Shown: positions 13,587 through 25,350, counted from the stretch's first letter. The stretch is DNA of 64,000 bases from Vesta saturnalis (GCA_036346205.1 JARFJB010001971.1:356501-420500); one strand, 5' to 3'. Program-made: numbers and translations. Notes: generated by a model from the letters alone, not told the origin.

Positions 13587-13974
13587 AATTGTGGTGGTAG
13601 GTTAACAACTAATCGTGTGATAAACAGGGAAGGTCAAACAATGGCGAATAGTATAAATCAATTTGATCGTTTAACAACAAAACCTGTATTTTTGTTTTTA
13701 AAAATTTTGAATGATTCTAAAACATCAAACCTTTTACCTTTATTTTCAATATGCAAAATTTCAAAATTTTTATTTAAAATGTGATTTTCTAGGTTTAAAT
13801 GTGACGCATAGTTAGAAGATAAAGGTGAGAGATTAGATGTTTAGAGTGATTACAAACATTTTAACAACAAAAAAACAGGTTTGTTATTAAACGATCAAAT
13901 TTATTTATACTATTCGCCATTGTTTGACCTTCCCTCTTCATCACATCATTAGTTGTTAACCTCCCACGACAATT
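13587..13974. repeat. Fold-back inverted repeat
   Basis: Left arm 13587-13740 and right arm 13820-13974 are imperfect reverse complements. The outer roughly 120 bp of each is best preserved (AATTGTGGTGGTAGGTT against AACCTCCCACGACAATT), with weaker pairing toward an unpaired centre. No coding sequence is needed to explain it. It could be a fold-back transposon or a terminal piece of a larger element. Confidence 0.75.
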
Positions 13975-14023
13975 AGTATAGATAGTTAATTATTTTGTAA
14001 CGTTGTAAGTTAGTTTAAGACTG

Positions 14024-14078
14024 AATCTGGAGAAGACACTGTGTGTCGAAATAGTTGTTATTCAATAAATGAGATTTT
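14024..14078 (+). other. Possible Penelope-type terminal hairpin
   Basis: CTGGAGAAGACACTGTGTGTCGAAAT followed by AATAAA resembles the degenerate CTGAxGA...hairpin...CGAAAC pattern found at ends of Penelope-like elements. The core is not a canonical hammerhead and no reverse transcriptase lies beside it. Confidence 0.25.
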
Positions 14079-14079
14079 G

Positions 14080-15090
14080 GCAATTAGAAACTTTTTCGCT
14101 TCATTTTGAGTAGGTAGTAATAAATCATGTTATTAGTGAAATAGTGTCGTTTTTTGCATGAAAGCGGCAAACAGAAATCAGTAGCAACCCGGGCTAATTC
14201 ACACGAATATGCTTTAAATGTACTGCCTGCAAAATATTGTGTTAAATAAAGACGGTTCAGGTAAACGGCAAACAAAAGACGACCCTTTAAATTCGACTTA
14301 AGGCTGAAGATCAGACAACTTATAGACGTGCGGTTGGGATTTCAGTGTATTAAAAATTGTAGATTTTTATATTTTACAGACCTTATCGTATATGCCTTTA
14401 ATAAGTATGGCACTGACCTGTGGCTGTCAAGATGATTTATTACACTCTGATATTCTAGGACGTACTATACTAACTTTAAATAAGTATTCGGCTGCAGTAA
14501 TTTGTTATACATATAACTCTACCTTTGTAGAAAAGTATTGTGATCGGTCAAAAAATTCGAAATTGAAGTGAGGCGAGAAGTATTCGTTTTGAAGTCCCCT
14601 GGGCTCAAAAGAGTGGTTTTTGAAAAATGTCGAAAACATTTATGTGGGTGCGTGTGTGTGTATGCACATGCGCGCGTGTGATGAATCGTTCGGGCAGGAT
14701 ACCTCAAAAACTTGAAAAGTAATTGCATTGCATATAAGTATTTATGACCCACAATAGCTAAAAAAATTGAAAGAAGTAAGATGGACTGATTTGATTTTTG
14801 TTTCAATCGGAATAACTCAAAAATTTGAATTGCGATTTCATTCAAACTTGAGACACTTATTTAATATTCAAACGTTTAGATCCTGGTAAAAGTTTGTGGA
14901 AATCGGTGCAGGTGTTACGGAGTAATAGAAATAACATCTGCAAAATTACGTAAATCTTGGGCAAACAAACCAAATTCCGGGAAACGCTTATGTCCCCACA
15001 GATACGATGTATTAATTTGGAATTCACAATAATTCGGTTTAACAACTTATATTAATATTGTAGTTATATTCTAAATGATATCTCAAAATA
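14080..15090. other. Non-coding, probably old dispersed repeat
   Basis: A stretch with a short GT-rich run (14645-14680) and phrases about repeated AAAAATTTGAA motifs, typical of insect dispersed repeats. Two minus-strand frames (14845-14519 and 15045-14857) show no domain. No gene is supported. Confidence 0.3.
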
Positions 15091-15335
15091 CGGCCATTTC
15101 TGTTTTGCCGGCCATTTTTGTAATTATGAAGGCGGGAACACTAGAAATTTGAAATAGCATTTTAATAAAAAGGACCCGCGTATTACCTCATAGACAGCTA
15201 TAGAGTTCCTGAAATTGCTCTCGGGGCTTCGCTCCTTGTGGGATCGTCGCTCCCCTTGTCGGGCCCCTTGTTTATTATGGCGGGAAAAGTAGGAATTTGA
15301 AATAGTATTTTAATAAGGGTGTGCTCATGTTACAC
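15091..15335. repeat. Left inverted arm of element A
   Basis: One and a half tandem units, each with GGCGGGAA, AATTTGAAATAG, TTAATAA, an ACCCGC segment and a CTTCGCTCC...CCTTGT segment. It pairs with the four-unit right arm at 20140-20828 in opposite orientation. Confidence 0.75.
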
Positions 15336-15655
15336 AATAACACCCTTTCACTGTTCAATGTCCACAACCCTCTAATATGTTCGGAAAAACCCACTAATTG
15401 GGTAATTACATAAAAGGTAAACATACCTTGAAAATGCAATTATGATGTACACGTTCTTGGTGTGTCCTGTTATATAAGATGTACATGCCATTACGGCGTG
15501 GGGATTTTCCAGTTATGTAACCACAATAACACCCTTTCACTATTCATTGCTCAAAAACCTCTAAGGTGTTTGGAAAACCCATCTAATTAGATAATTACAT
15601 AAAAGGTAAACAGAGGTTGAACATAAGTTTATGATATTTACGTTCTTTGTGTGAC
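15336..15655. repeat. Two direct repeats of about 130 bp
   Basis: The copy beginning AATAACACCCTTTCACTGTT at 15336 recurs from 15525 as AATAACACCCTTTCACTATT. Both contain GTAATTACATAAAAGGTAAAC-like sequence or a close variant and end near a TGTGT motif. They lie just upstream of the TATA box and may be part of the promoter region of the polymerase gene. Confidence 0.75.
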
Positions 15656-15682
15656 AAAAAAATCCGGTAATTAGGTTGAGCT

Positions 15683-15689
15683 TATAAAA
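15683..15689 (+). promoter_or_regulatory. TATA box upstream of the element A gene
   Basis: TATAAAA at 15683 in an otherwise gene-free stretch. A pyrimidine-rich TTCTTTCCTTCG about 25-30 nt further on could hold the start of transcription, and the first ATG in good position is at 15754. Confidence 0.5.
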
Positions 15690-15753
15690 ACAGCGCACCA
15701 TCCTTCTTTCCTTCGTTTACAGTTCATACGTTGTGTGTTAAAACTATACTACA

Positions 15754-16259
15754 ATGTCATGCTTAACAATTTCAACAGATTTAAATATTTTCGAGAGTGG
15801 ATTGATGTCCGAATATGGGTTGTACAAATGTGCTATTACATTATTAATCGCGTAGTTGGTGGTGAAAGCATAACCGAAATTGGCGTTTCCAGAGATTGCG
15901 TGACGCAATTCAAAAGATTCAGTACCAATTTGTGACCCTTGTAAGTAATATTTCAGCTTCATTAAAATTTGTCGTTAATATTTATTTATCATTCTAGATG
16001 CCTGCTAAAGTGAACGGCGGCGTTAGCGGTGGTTGCGGTAGTGGTGTACAATTATTTAAGAACGTTGGACATAACCATGTAAGTAGAATAATTTTTATAA
16101 ATGCAATACTGTATTGTTTGCTGCACATCCTATCATATTTTAAATATTATGGTAATTTTAAGTTAGTAATCGAGATATTGTTTTATAGAGACCATCAACA
16201 TCTTCAAACCCCATATTCCACCGTAGTCTGCAAGTGCGGCCGTGGACCTTCCTGTAAGT
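15754..16259 (+). other. Candidate 5' exons of the element A transcript
   Basis: An ATG at 15754 opens a 33-residue frame. A second ATG at 15998 opens MPAKVNGGVSGGCGSGVQLF and stops being open-like at a consensus donor (CAT|GTAAGT, about 16078). A segment at 16189-16253 is preceded by TTTTATAG and followed by GTAAGT, so it looks like a small internal exon. The next acceptor is TTTCAG at about 16331. Taken together the signals suggest a spliced leader ahead of the polymerase ORF. This is read from splice consensus only; no product is recognised. Confidence 0.4.
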
Positions 16260-16361
16260 GCAAACAATACAAACGCCTATACTTATATTTTTCGCATCTT
16301 AATTTGTATAATTTGTATTTTTAATTTCAGAGTGCAGTCGGGGAAATGATGTGATAGTGAA

Positions 16362-19257
16362 ATGACCTCAACGTCCACTGAGGATAATAAATACTTTCAA
16401 ACTGTATTTAAGGGTCAAAAGTACATCAAGAAGTTTAATACAACCTCGAAGAGCGCTGTGTTTAAATTTAAGGACGCTGATTCTAATCAATCGCCAATTG
16501 CATGGCTTAAGGTACGCACCACTAATTTGTGTATTTTCAATCTTATTAGTTGATTTCTGTTGTACTAAGATGCATTTACTAAAATAACATTTTTGTTGCA
16601 GGACTCGTTAGATGAGTTGTTAGGCAAAGTGTGTGCAGGGTTTAATCCATCGGGCCTGGCTGGAATGGTGCTGAATAACAAAAACTTCCCCGATAAACTC
16701 TTACAATTTTTATTCCGCCGTGCAGATCAACTGAGCACTGTGATGGTGGCGACACTTGAGAAAATCTTGCAGAGTAATGTAAGTTTCTTTAATAATTAAA
16801 CGTTAAATTTTCAAGTAGACAGAGTTGTTTTACCTGTGGATTACTGTGGTCCAGGACGTCAGAGAATCACGGGCGTTAGTTTTACAGAGTTTTGCGAGAG
16901 TAAAAATGTTATTATAGCTATCAACAATAGAGATAACACCTTCATCCACACTCCTACGTTGTGTGTTGGCCAGCATGTCTGCAACCATTGCTTTAAAATC
17001 GATAACGATATCGTGCAGGGTTGAGGACATTGTGGTCAACGTCAACATATATTTTCAACTTCACCTGTAACCGAACTATTTACCTACTTCTATCTCCTCA
17101 CTCTGCAAGAAGCGAGCATCTATTATAGGCTTAGACCAAAACTCCAAATCCTATGACTGCCAAGTTATCCTTGACGAAATCCTAAAATACCCTTCTACTT
17201 GGAATCTCAAAATCATATCTAACGATACTAAAATCATGTCCTTTACCTGAGATAACAAAATTCATAGACAGCTTGAACCTCCTACCCATGACGTTATCAA
17301 AACTTTCAATTTACCCGGCTAAAATGCCTCTTCCCTCGCCTATTTAATACAGTGCAAAACCAAAATTATGGTGGCGTTTTACCAGTCATGCACTTTTACG
17401 GTGTCGACGAAATGCCTTCCAGCATTCGAGCACACCTTATAAAGTGGTACAATGATGAATTTCAAAAATGAAATAGTGCGTTATTATGTGCAAGACGTGA
17501 GTATCCTTAGAAAAACCAGTCTTGAGTTTTGGAAGAGATTTGTCGATGAAAACTAAGTCGATCTCTATAGCGAATGCTGCACGATCGCTGGTGCTTGTAG
17601 CTTTTTTTTCCGCAGAAATTTTATTCGTGAGAACACTACAGGTCTCATCCCAAGCGGAGGGTACAGATTAGGTGACAATCAGTCGAGGATTGTTATTCAA
17701 TGGCTTCTCTGGCTCGATCATTCTGAGGGTAGACGTATTCACCACGCCAGGAACTCGCGTGAAGTACGGTTAAGGGAAGATATCATGGTTGATGGGTTTT
17801 CTCACGACACGAACGCTGTACATCAGTTTCACGGCTGCTATTTCCACGGTTGTGAAGGGTGTTACCCCGAACTAAGTGGTAATAGTAAACGCGAGCAGAC
17901 CACAACGTTTTTGCGGCATGAGAATACGGTGTCAGTACGGTTAGGATACGTTCTTGTAACTATGACTTAATAGAAATTTGGGAATTCGAACTCAGCTCAT
18001 TTTTTAAACAAAATCCTGTCGTAAGAGCGTTTGTTAGATCAAACAACGTACTGAATCAGTCACCTCTGAATCCCCGCGATAGTTTCTTCGGGGGTCGTAC
18101 TAATGCGATTAAGTTATATTGTAAGGCAGAACAAAAGGTACAAATCAGGTATTTGGATGTTTGTTCACTATACCCCTATGTCAATAAATATTCCAAGTAT
18201 CCGGTGGTCCATCTTACACTCCACATGTGCTGAAACTATGTTTCAATATGATTGCACGCATACTCAGGACGAACGTAAATTTACCGAAGCTCACGTAACG
18301 GACGAACTTCGAAAAGCTATAGATTTAGGGTATCGAGTTTTAGAAGTTTTTGAAGTGTAGGAGTATGAAGTTTGCCAATACGACAGAGCTAGTACGAGTG
18401 GAGGTCTTTTCTCAGGTTACGTTGATAACTTCCTTAAAGTCAGGCAGATGTGTTCGGACTGGCCTTCATGGTGTAACGACGACGAATCGAAGGATCGATA
18501 CATCCGCGAATATTTGGAATGGGAGGGAGTCCAACTGGACAAAGACAAAATTTGCGCAAATCCTGGCCTTAGATACATTTCAAAATTATTTTTAAATTCA
18601 TTTTGGGGAAAATTCGGGCAGCGGGATAAGTTAACATAAACCGCAATTATTTCTGATCCTCATGATTTTTTCAAAATTATGATCGATGCTTCATCCATTT
18701 TAAATGCAAATGAGAAAGTTATGGTCGTAAACTGGCTTATATCCGAGGATGGACTCGAACTACTCAATATGGTCAATGTCGTCTTGGCCGCTTACACAAC
18801 CGCCAATGCTCGTATGTTCCTGTATAGCTACCTGTAAAAACTCGCTGAATGGGTTCTGTACTTTGATACAGATTCCGTGATTTTTACGTAAAGTCCTCGT
18901 GAGTGTGCTCCACCGGTTGGTGATTTTCTAGGTGATATGACCGATGAGGTAGAAGCCTACGGAGTCGGTAGTAGAATCACGGAGTTCGTAAGTGGGGGTC
19001 CTAAGAATTATGCGTACAAGGTGTTCTCGACAAGTAAAAACGAGTACATTACCGTGTGTAAAGCTAAGGACATCACACTAAATTGTAAAAATTCCCAGCT
19101 AATTAATTTCAAAACACTGAAGTCCTTAGTGTTAAGTGGCATTAAACCTGTGTATGTGCATACAGACCGTAACATTGTTAGAACCCCTGAATACGATTGT
19201 ATCAAATCCAGAGAGCAAGATTTACCAGGTACAGTACAGCAAACGTCGTACGTATAA
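16362..19257 (+). pseudogene. Type-B (protein-primed-type) DNA polymerase, disrupted
   Basis: The first open block starts at ATG 16362; a donor GTACGC at about 16513 and acceptor TTGCAG at about 16602 would join it in frame to DSLDELLGKVCAGFNPSGLA. The N-terminal part includes GVSFTEFCESKNVIIAINNR (about 16874). Polymerase motifs follow in the expected order but in different frames: HQFHGCYFHGCEGCYP (about 17824), motif A DVCSLYP (about 18160), motif B KLFLNSFWGKFGQR (about 18582), motif C YFDTDSVIF (about 18862), and a C-terminal block to 19257. PolB replicates the element or virus DNA in the nucleus using a protein primer in the related families. Many stops and frame changes make this copy inactive as read. 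Polinton, adintovirus and bidnavirus polymerases all share these motifs, so the lineage is not settled. Confidence 0.88.
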
Positions 19258-20054
19258 TACATGATACCCCACTAGTAAAAATCTTTTGTTATAGTACAGG
19301 CATTTTACTAATTGAACTGCAAACGTATTTTATCACTGTATGCAAAACTCGACAATAGTGACGCACGTTAATTTGATAACGTTTAGGTAGTATTACAACT
19401 GGATGGTGAGTGCAATCTTAACGTATCATTAGAAAATTCAAGTGGTTTATTATTGAATCAACCATTTATCAGCACCATCACATATCGGTCAACTGATCTA
19501 AACCTGTTGTAAACCTTCATTCGATCGACACACACTTGTTACACCTTAAACCGTACATTTGCAGTGTTATGTAATTCTAATTATTATTATGACTGTGTGA
19601 TGGTGAAAATTGGGTAAAATAAAACACAGCATCGCTTTTACGATAGTAACTTTCAAATAATTCGTCGTATTATGAGCCCACAATCGAGGATATTCGAGAA
19701 TTTGAGGACTTGAGGGTAAATTATTATTGTATAACAACATCAGTAGATGAAGACGTAGAAGACAACGAGCCTGATAGTGGGCACAAAGTTGATATTGACA
19801 CCGAAACCAGAGGAAAAAGAAGAGGTAACTGAATATCTAATAGATAAGGAGAATGATGGTGCCGTTGTTGATACATGAGATGTGTTTTTATGTAATCTTA
19901 AAAATAATAGTACTTATAATAAATTTTAAAGAACCTCTTTATCTTTTTATTACCGGTAATAACCAAGGTGTTTTCATAGAAGTCGATTTCAGATCAACAG
20001 ATTCAATTTATTTCTGTATTACTTTGGGGTGTAATTAAAAATCTGATTATTTAT
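19258..20054. other. Inner region of element A without recognised gene
   Basis: AT-rich sequence downstream of the polymerase. A short acidic reading (DEDVEDNEPDSGHKVDID, near 19747) is followed by a stop. No domain is recognised. Confidence 0.35.
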
Positions 20055-20133
20055 TGGATTTGCTTGATTGATTTGATTGATTTATTTGGTTGATTGATTT
20101 AATTGGCTGATTTGATTGATTGATTGATTGATG
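20055..20133. repeat. GATT-type microsatellite
   Basis: Imperfect tandem TTGAT/GATT units. A comparable CAATCAAT-rich stretch lies at the same relative position in the arms of element B (about 37810-37880 and 41230-41310). Confidence 0.85.
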
Positions 20134-20828
20134 GGAGTCTGTAGGCTGAGCGGAGTCTATGGACCAATCAGAAACCAGGGTGTGTGGCCTATCTCAGGCG
20201 CTCTAATCAGTGTGACAGGTTTAAGAGTCCTAACGGTGTCTCGTGAGATATTAGAATACTCTTTCAAATTTCCCGCCATAGTAGTTAAATCTACTTTTAA
20301 AATATACTACTAGGTGGAGCCACGATCAACCTCTATTGCAGAAAACGTTCATTAGTTTTTAAAATACAGATGGCGTCACAAACAATGAGGTGGCCCGACA
20401 ATGGGCAAAAGACCTGAGAACAACTCCAGGAGCCCTATAGTTGTCTTATGAGATAGCATGCGGGTCCCCTTATTAGAACACTATTTCAAATTTTGAGTTT
20501 TCACGCCATAGCTAACAAGGGGGCCCAAACAGGAGGGCGAAGACTGGAAAGTAAGCTCCGGAGTCCTATAGGTATGTTATGGGATAGTGTGCGGCGCCAC
20601 TTATTAGAATACTATTTCAAATTTCTAGCTTTCCCGCCATACTAAACAAGGTGGCCCAACAAGAAGGCAAAGACCCGTCAAGAGGCGAAGGCCCGAGAAT
20701 AAGTTCCGGAATCCTATACCTGTCTTATGAGATAGCATGCAGACCCCCTGTATTAAAATGCTATTTCAAATTTCTAGTTTTTCCGCGGGAATAATTACAA
20801 AAATGGCCGCCAAAACACAAATGGCCAC
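20134..20828. repeat. Right inverted arm of element A, about four tandem units
   Basis: Each unit of roughly 120-150 bp carries CTTATTAGAA, CTATTTCAAATTT, CCCGCCAT and a segment like CCTATAG...TCTTATGAGATAG. The innermost part includes GAAAACGTTCATTAGTTTTT and the phrase about GATGGCGTCA. These modules recur in element B (near 37360-37740), which ties the two elements together. Confidence 0.78.
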
Positions 20829-22491
20829 CAAAATGGACCAACCAGAAACCAAGGGGCGTGGCCTGCCCCTAGGTCCTCCAGTGACCCCTCAGCCTGAGAC
20901 TGTATGTGCGCGCACAACCAATCAACTGGAAGTGGGCGTGTTTACGTAGAGGAGGGGCTGATCACGTGTCTCCCCCACTACTTTTAATTACGACGTCGTC
21001 CGATTAAAAGTGGTGGGGAAAGCTGCCCTCATTCTACTAGTATTTTATATCTTACATTTAATTTGCTCGCTATTTATTGAATAGACTCAAATAACCAAAA
21101 CTGGGAAAGTTTTTCGAATCGGCTAACTTCCAAATGTTTTTGAACACGAACCTTATTTAATGGCGAGTCTTCTTTCCTTGGTGGTGGTTTGAAAAAGTAA
21201 CATTAGCCTCCCCCTTAACAGATACCTTAGCCAGCAGGTAATCTTGTTTCTTACTTATTTAAAATTGGATGGATTTTTTTAAAATCTTACTGTTATGGTT
21301 ATACCTAATCTGTTGGGGTCCATTAATAGTGCAATACCACTACTTTCCGAATGTGCCCGCGTAAAAGAAGGTAAAAATTGATAAAGAACAACCCTGATAT
21401 ACTTATATGGACAATTTAATACGTACCTATTGAAAATTATTGAACAAGTATGTTACCGTAAGTGCACAATACATAAAATATGGTCACAAATAATAAATGT
21501 GATCTAAGACTTGACAACTATTTCAGAAATTAACAAAAATAAAAGGTTCGTTGACCTCATAAACTATGCAAAGGCAATAAATATGTGAAATCTAATATGA
21601 AATTGAAAACCGACTAAGTAAGTTTTAGTGTTTGTAATAAGGTAGATATTGATATTAATCTCTCATCATTAAATTAAATATTGCTGTTTGATGTGAATTT
21701 TCTTTCACCTTTGGATTTATAAACCAAAAATTAACGACGAAATCAGCATCCTTAACTTACTCGCCTCTAGATAATGGTTTTAAATTATGACATTCTGTAA
21801 GTGTATTGCAATATTACAAAAAAAATTGTATTTATTACGTAATTAGGTGATTTTAACATTTGGTATTTAACTATTAAACTTTTAAAACTAGTTAGAGTTT
21901 ACTACTAATTAATGGATCCTAAAAGTTTGTTGGTTATACTTTTGATTTAACTATATAGATTATAATGTTATGGTTCCATGTTGTCACATTATAGAACCAA
22001 TTAAGTGTAGTTGAGTAATTAAATATAAACATTAATCTGTATTCTGTGTAGTTTCTGTGTATAAGAACTGTATAACATGGGGCAAATATACACAATAGAA
22101 CACTAAACCAGCTAAGTAATATTTTTCTAAATTCTTGATAATGAAAACTGTTGGCCTATAGGCTATAGTACATCAAACATTAACACTTTAAAAAGTTCGA
22201 ATTTGTAGATTTCAAATTAACTAAGCATTTCTTTCCAATTAAACTAAGAAGTTATTATCGAATGCTTAATAAAATAATATAATTTGACTTAACTATAGCA
22301 AGTGGTTCTAGTAATAATAATTAGAGATTAATATGATGTACATTTTGTAGAACTCAACGTTAATTGTTAAATAAATGAAGAGAATTTCAACATATAGGTG
22401 GACCGGTGTTGGTATATCAATAAGTCAAAAAGTGAATGAAAACTATAACATTTGGTAATAATAAAATTAGAAATAAGACCTCGGCTTTTAA
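20829..22491. other. AT-rich intergenic DNA
   Basis: The first 200 bp are GC-richer and hold a short inverted repeat around CCCCACTACTTTTAATTACG and ATTAAAAGTGGTGGGG (20969-21018). The rest is AT-rich with no gene or array that I can support. Confidence 0.45.
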
Positions 22492-24996
22492 CCTTTCGGA
22501 ACTGGCGCCTCGTCTGACAGGCCGAGCAATACTGAAAAACCGGTTAATTTTATAGTGGGGTGAGAACGAGGCCGTCGCATTCATGTAGCTTCCTAATTCT
22601 CAGTCAGTTACATCGTGGTCAACGGATGTAGTGGTACGTTCTACGATTTTCGGAAAAATATCGATTTCGGCCTGCGAGACGAGGCGCCAGTGCTAACGGT
22701 ACTTAAATACAAGTAGAGTTATTTTTTAAATTTTAATTAATCCAGACGTTTGTTGATGTTTTTGAAGTGGGTAAGTGTATTGGTCATCCATATTTTACAA
22801 CTAGATATTGAATGTAGCGGTCTTTACAGAAAAAATGGATTATGAAAAAGATCAGCGGCGATTACAGCAATTATTAGATGAAGAAGGGTATCTATCAGAT
22901 ACAATTTATGATGATCAATCTGAAAGTGATAATGAATATAATATCGAGGAGCATTTAGATTCAGACTCAAATTCAGAGCAAGATGGCGACGACACTGAGG
23001 ACGAACCACCGGCGCCGAGAAATAAAAGAGAACCTTCATTTACTGCTAAAGATGGAATGGAGTGGAGAAAACATTTTACAAGGTCAAGTTACAAGGTCAG
23101 AACTCGTCAAGCCAATATAGTGATTCACCTTCCTGGAGTAAAACCCCGTGCAAAATCTGCAAAAACTGCTGAAGAATGCTGGAGTCTCTTTTTTTCAACA
23201 GAAATGTTGAACATTATTGTTGAAAGTACCAATAAATATATCGATAATTGTTCACAAAACTACAAAAGGGAACGATCTGCTAGACCCACAGACATTATTG
23301 AAATAAAAGCGCTTATTGGACTTTTATATATGATTGGAGGACTCAAAAGCAGTCGTCTGAATGTAAAGGAAATCTGGGATAGACATTCGTATGGGATTGA
23401 AAGATTCTGGCTAACGATGTCAAGAGAACGTTTTCTCTTTCTTCTACGATGTTTGCGTTTCGACGATTTTAACACAAGAATAGAAAGAAGAGAAATCGAT
23501 AAATTGGCACCGATACGGGAAATATGTGAATTATTTGTAAATAATTGTAAAAACTCATACACTTTGAGCGAATTCGCCACAATTGATGAGCAATTACTGG
23601 CCTTTAGAGGAAGATGTAGTTTTAAGCAGTTTCTACCTAAAAAACCAAACAAATATGGCATCAAAGTCTTTGCGCTTGTAGATGCCAAGACATGGTATAC
23701 ATCAAATTTGGAGATTTACCTAGGCCAACAACCGGATGGTCCGTATCGTATGGAAAATAGTTCGCTTCAAATCGTGGAACGTCTAATAGCTCCTATTTCG
23801 AAAACGGGTCGAATCATTACATGCGACAATTGGTTCACTACCTTTCCATTACTGACAAAACTTGTGAAGAATCATAAATTAACATATGTTGGGACTGTCC
23901 GCAAAAACAGAAAGGGTCTTCCAAGTGAATTCAAAAATACTAAAGGTCGTGTAGTAGGGTCTAGCATGTTTGGGTTTCGAGACGAGGTGGTACTAGTTTC
24001 ATATGTTCCAAAGAAGGGAAAAATTGTCCTCGCAGTTTCTAGTATGCATGATGATGATGCCATCGATCCAAGCACAGGAGAACAAACAAAGCCGGAAATA
24101 ATAACATTCTACAATGCTACGAAAGGTGGGGTAGATACAGTAGATAAACCTTGCGAAACATACAACGTGGCAAGAAATACAAGAAGATGGCCAATGGTTA
24201 TACTTTATTCCCTCCTCAATATAGCAGGAATAATTCTCAAATAATTTATAATGCGAGTAACATACCAAAAGACGGGGATAAAATCAGAAGGCTATATTTA
24301 AGACAGCTTTCATTATCCCTTACAGAAGAGCATTTAAAACGAAGAGCCTCTCTTACAAACATACCACCTGCAGTAAGGCCGAGAAAACAAGAAGTTGCAG
24401 GAACATCTTCGTCATGTGCAACATCAGAAGATTTTCCACCAGGCACTAGAAAACGGTGTTATAAATGTCCCAAAGAGAGAAGAAGCAGATACTTTTGTAA
24501 ATTATGCAAACAGTTTATTTGTTTATCTCACGCAGAATTTTTATGCTCTACCTGTACAACTTCGGTAGTATCTAAAAGATTTTAATTACTTGTATAGTAC
24601 TACCGTACTATTTTTTTATACAGTGCTTATTTACTTTTAAATGAAATGTATATAAAAAAGCCACGTTGGCTAACTAGTAGAACTGAATTACTTATTTTGA
24701 AGTACTGTTTTGGTTTTTTATTTTTTACCTATAAAGCATTGTTTGTTTATTTGTTTATTTTTAAATTAAACATATATAAAAAAAGCCACGTTGTTAGTAA
24801 CTAATAGAACTTAATTACTTTATTATAGTATCACCGTTTTGACTTTTTATTGACTTTACAAACAATCTTTTATTTATTTTTGAATTAAATATATATACAA
24901 AACCATTATTGTTAAAAAAAACTAATTTTTCTATCCGGGCCTGACAGACGAAGCGCCAGTGTTCGTATTCCACTGAAGGACGCCAGTTCCGAAAGG
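22492..24996 (+). mobile_element. piggyBac element with TTAA target duplication
   Basis: A 2505-bp element. It begins CCTTTCGGAACTGGCG at 22492 and ends with the exact reverse complement at 24996, a 16-bp perfect terminal inverted repeat. TTAA flanks both ends (22488-22491 and 24997-25000), the hallmark of piggyBac insertion. Subterminal sequences GCGCCTCGTCTGACAGGCC (left, about 22505) and its inverse near 24937-24957, plus another inverted copy at about 22677, form internal repeats typical of the superfamily. The enclosed transposase has one frameshift. Confidence 0.95.
22835..24585 (+). pseudogene. piggyBac transposase, one frameshift from open
   Basis: The first ATG, at 22835, starts MDYEKDQRRLQQLLDEEGYL, followed by an acidic N-terminus usual for the family. 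The DDE/D-type catalytic core shows D283 (in FALVDAKTWYT), D331 (in IITCDNWFT) and D434 (in GGVDTVD), counted from that ATG. It excises and inserts the element at TTAA sites in the nucleus. The frame ends at 24244 just after NIAGI; the next frame continues immediately with the end of the DDE fold and a C-terminal Cys-rich finger (KRCYKCP...FCKLCKQFICLSH...CSTC) to a stop at 24585. A single lost base near 24232 explains the break. Upstream TTG or other starts are less likely than this ATG. Confidence 0.93.
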
Positions 24997-25159
24997 TTAA
25001 TTGATTAAATATTGTTAGTTTCAGAAATCCAGAGCACCCTCAACTCAAACTGAAAGCTAATAGTGAAAATGGCATAATAAAAACAAATTTAAACACAACA
25101 TTAAACATTGTAAAAAATATATGCAAGTCCTAAAATAATTACTTACTACTTGGAATTTG
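24997..25159. other. Flank of piggyBac insertion
   Basis: AT-rich flank beginning with the right TTAA. No feature. Confidence 0.5.
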
Positions 25160-25350
25160 CACGCTCCTAAGCCCAGCCCACGTGGCTGACCCAGTTTTCA
25201 TCTTCTATTTTATTATCTTCTCTTTTGGTCCATTTTCCATTCCCTATCTTCTGTCATATTTTTGAATCACTTTTTCAGCCGCTATATTTTGTCATATTTT
25301 TGGCCCAGATTTTCAACCTCTATTTTCTGTCATGTTCTTTTTGAACCCAG
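25160..25350. repeat. Diverged copy of the element B terminal repeat type
   Basis: CCCACGTGGCTGACCCAGTTTTCA and two further phrases of TTTTTCA/ATTTTCAACC(T)CTATTTT with a roughly 50-60 nt spacing resemble the CACGTG...ATTTTCAACCCC units at the ends of element B. Similarity is partial, so this is a tentative relic. Confidence 0.4.

Larger units (their letters stand above)
15091..20828 (+). mobile_element. Element A: inverted-arm element carrying a DNA polymerase B gene
   Basis: A roughly 5.74-kb unit bounded by inverted sequences. The left edge (CGGCCATTTCTGTTTTGCCG from 15091) matches the reverse complement of the right edge ending near 20828, and both lead into tandem units containing CTAGAAATTTGAAATAG and TAATAAG. 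Between the arms lie a TATA-type promoter, splice-like exons and a broken type-B polymerase. PolB with this layout is known from Polinton/Maverick elements, adintoviruses and bidnaviruses; no integrase, capsid or protease gene is visible inside. The short length and single gene argue against a complete Polinton. Arms are unequal (about 1.5 units left, about 4 right). No target-site duplication was confirmed. Confidence 0.7.

Noticed and set aside
15091..20828. Complete Polinton
   Set aside because: No integrase, ATPase, protease or capsid gene inside and the length is about a third of that expected.
20829..21020. Extension of element A beyond 20828
   Set aside because: The GC-richer stretch has no counterpart outside the left arm at 15091, so it was left out.
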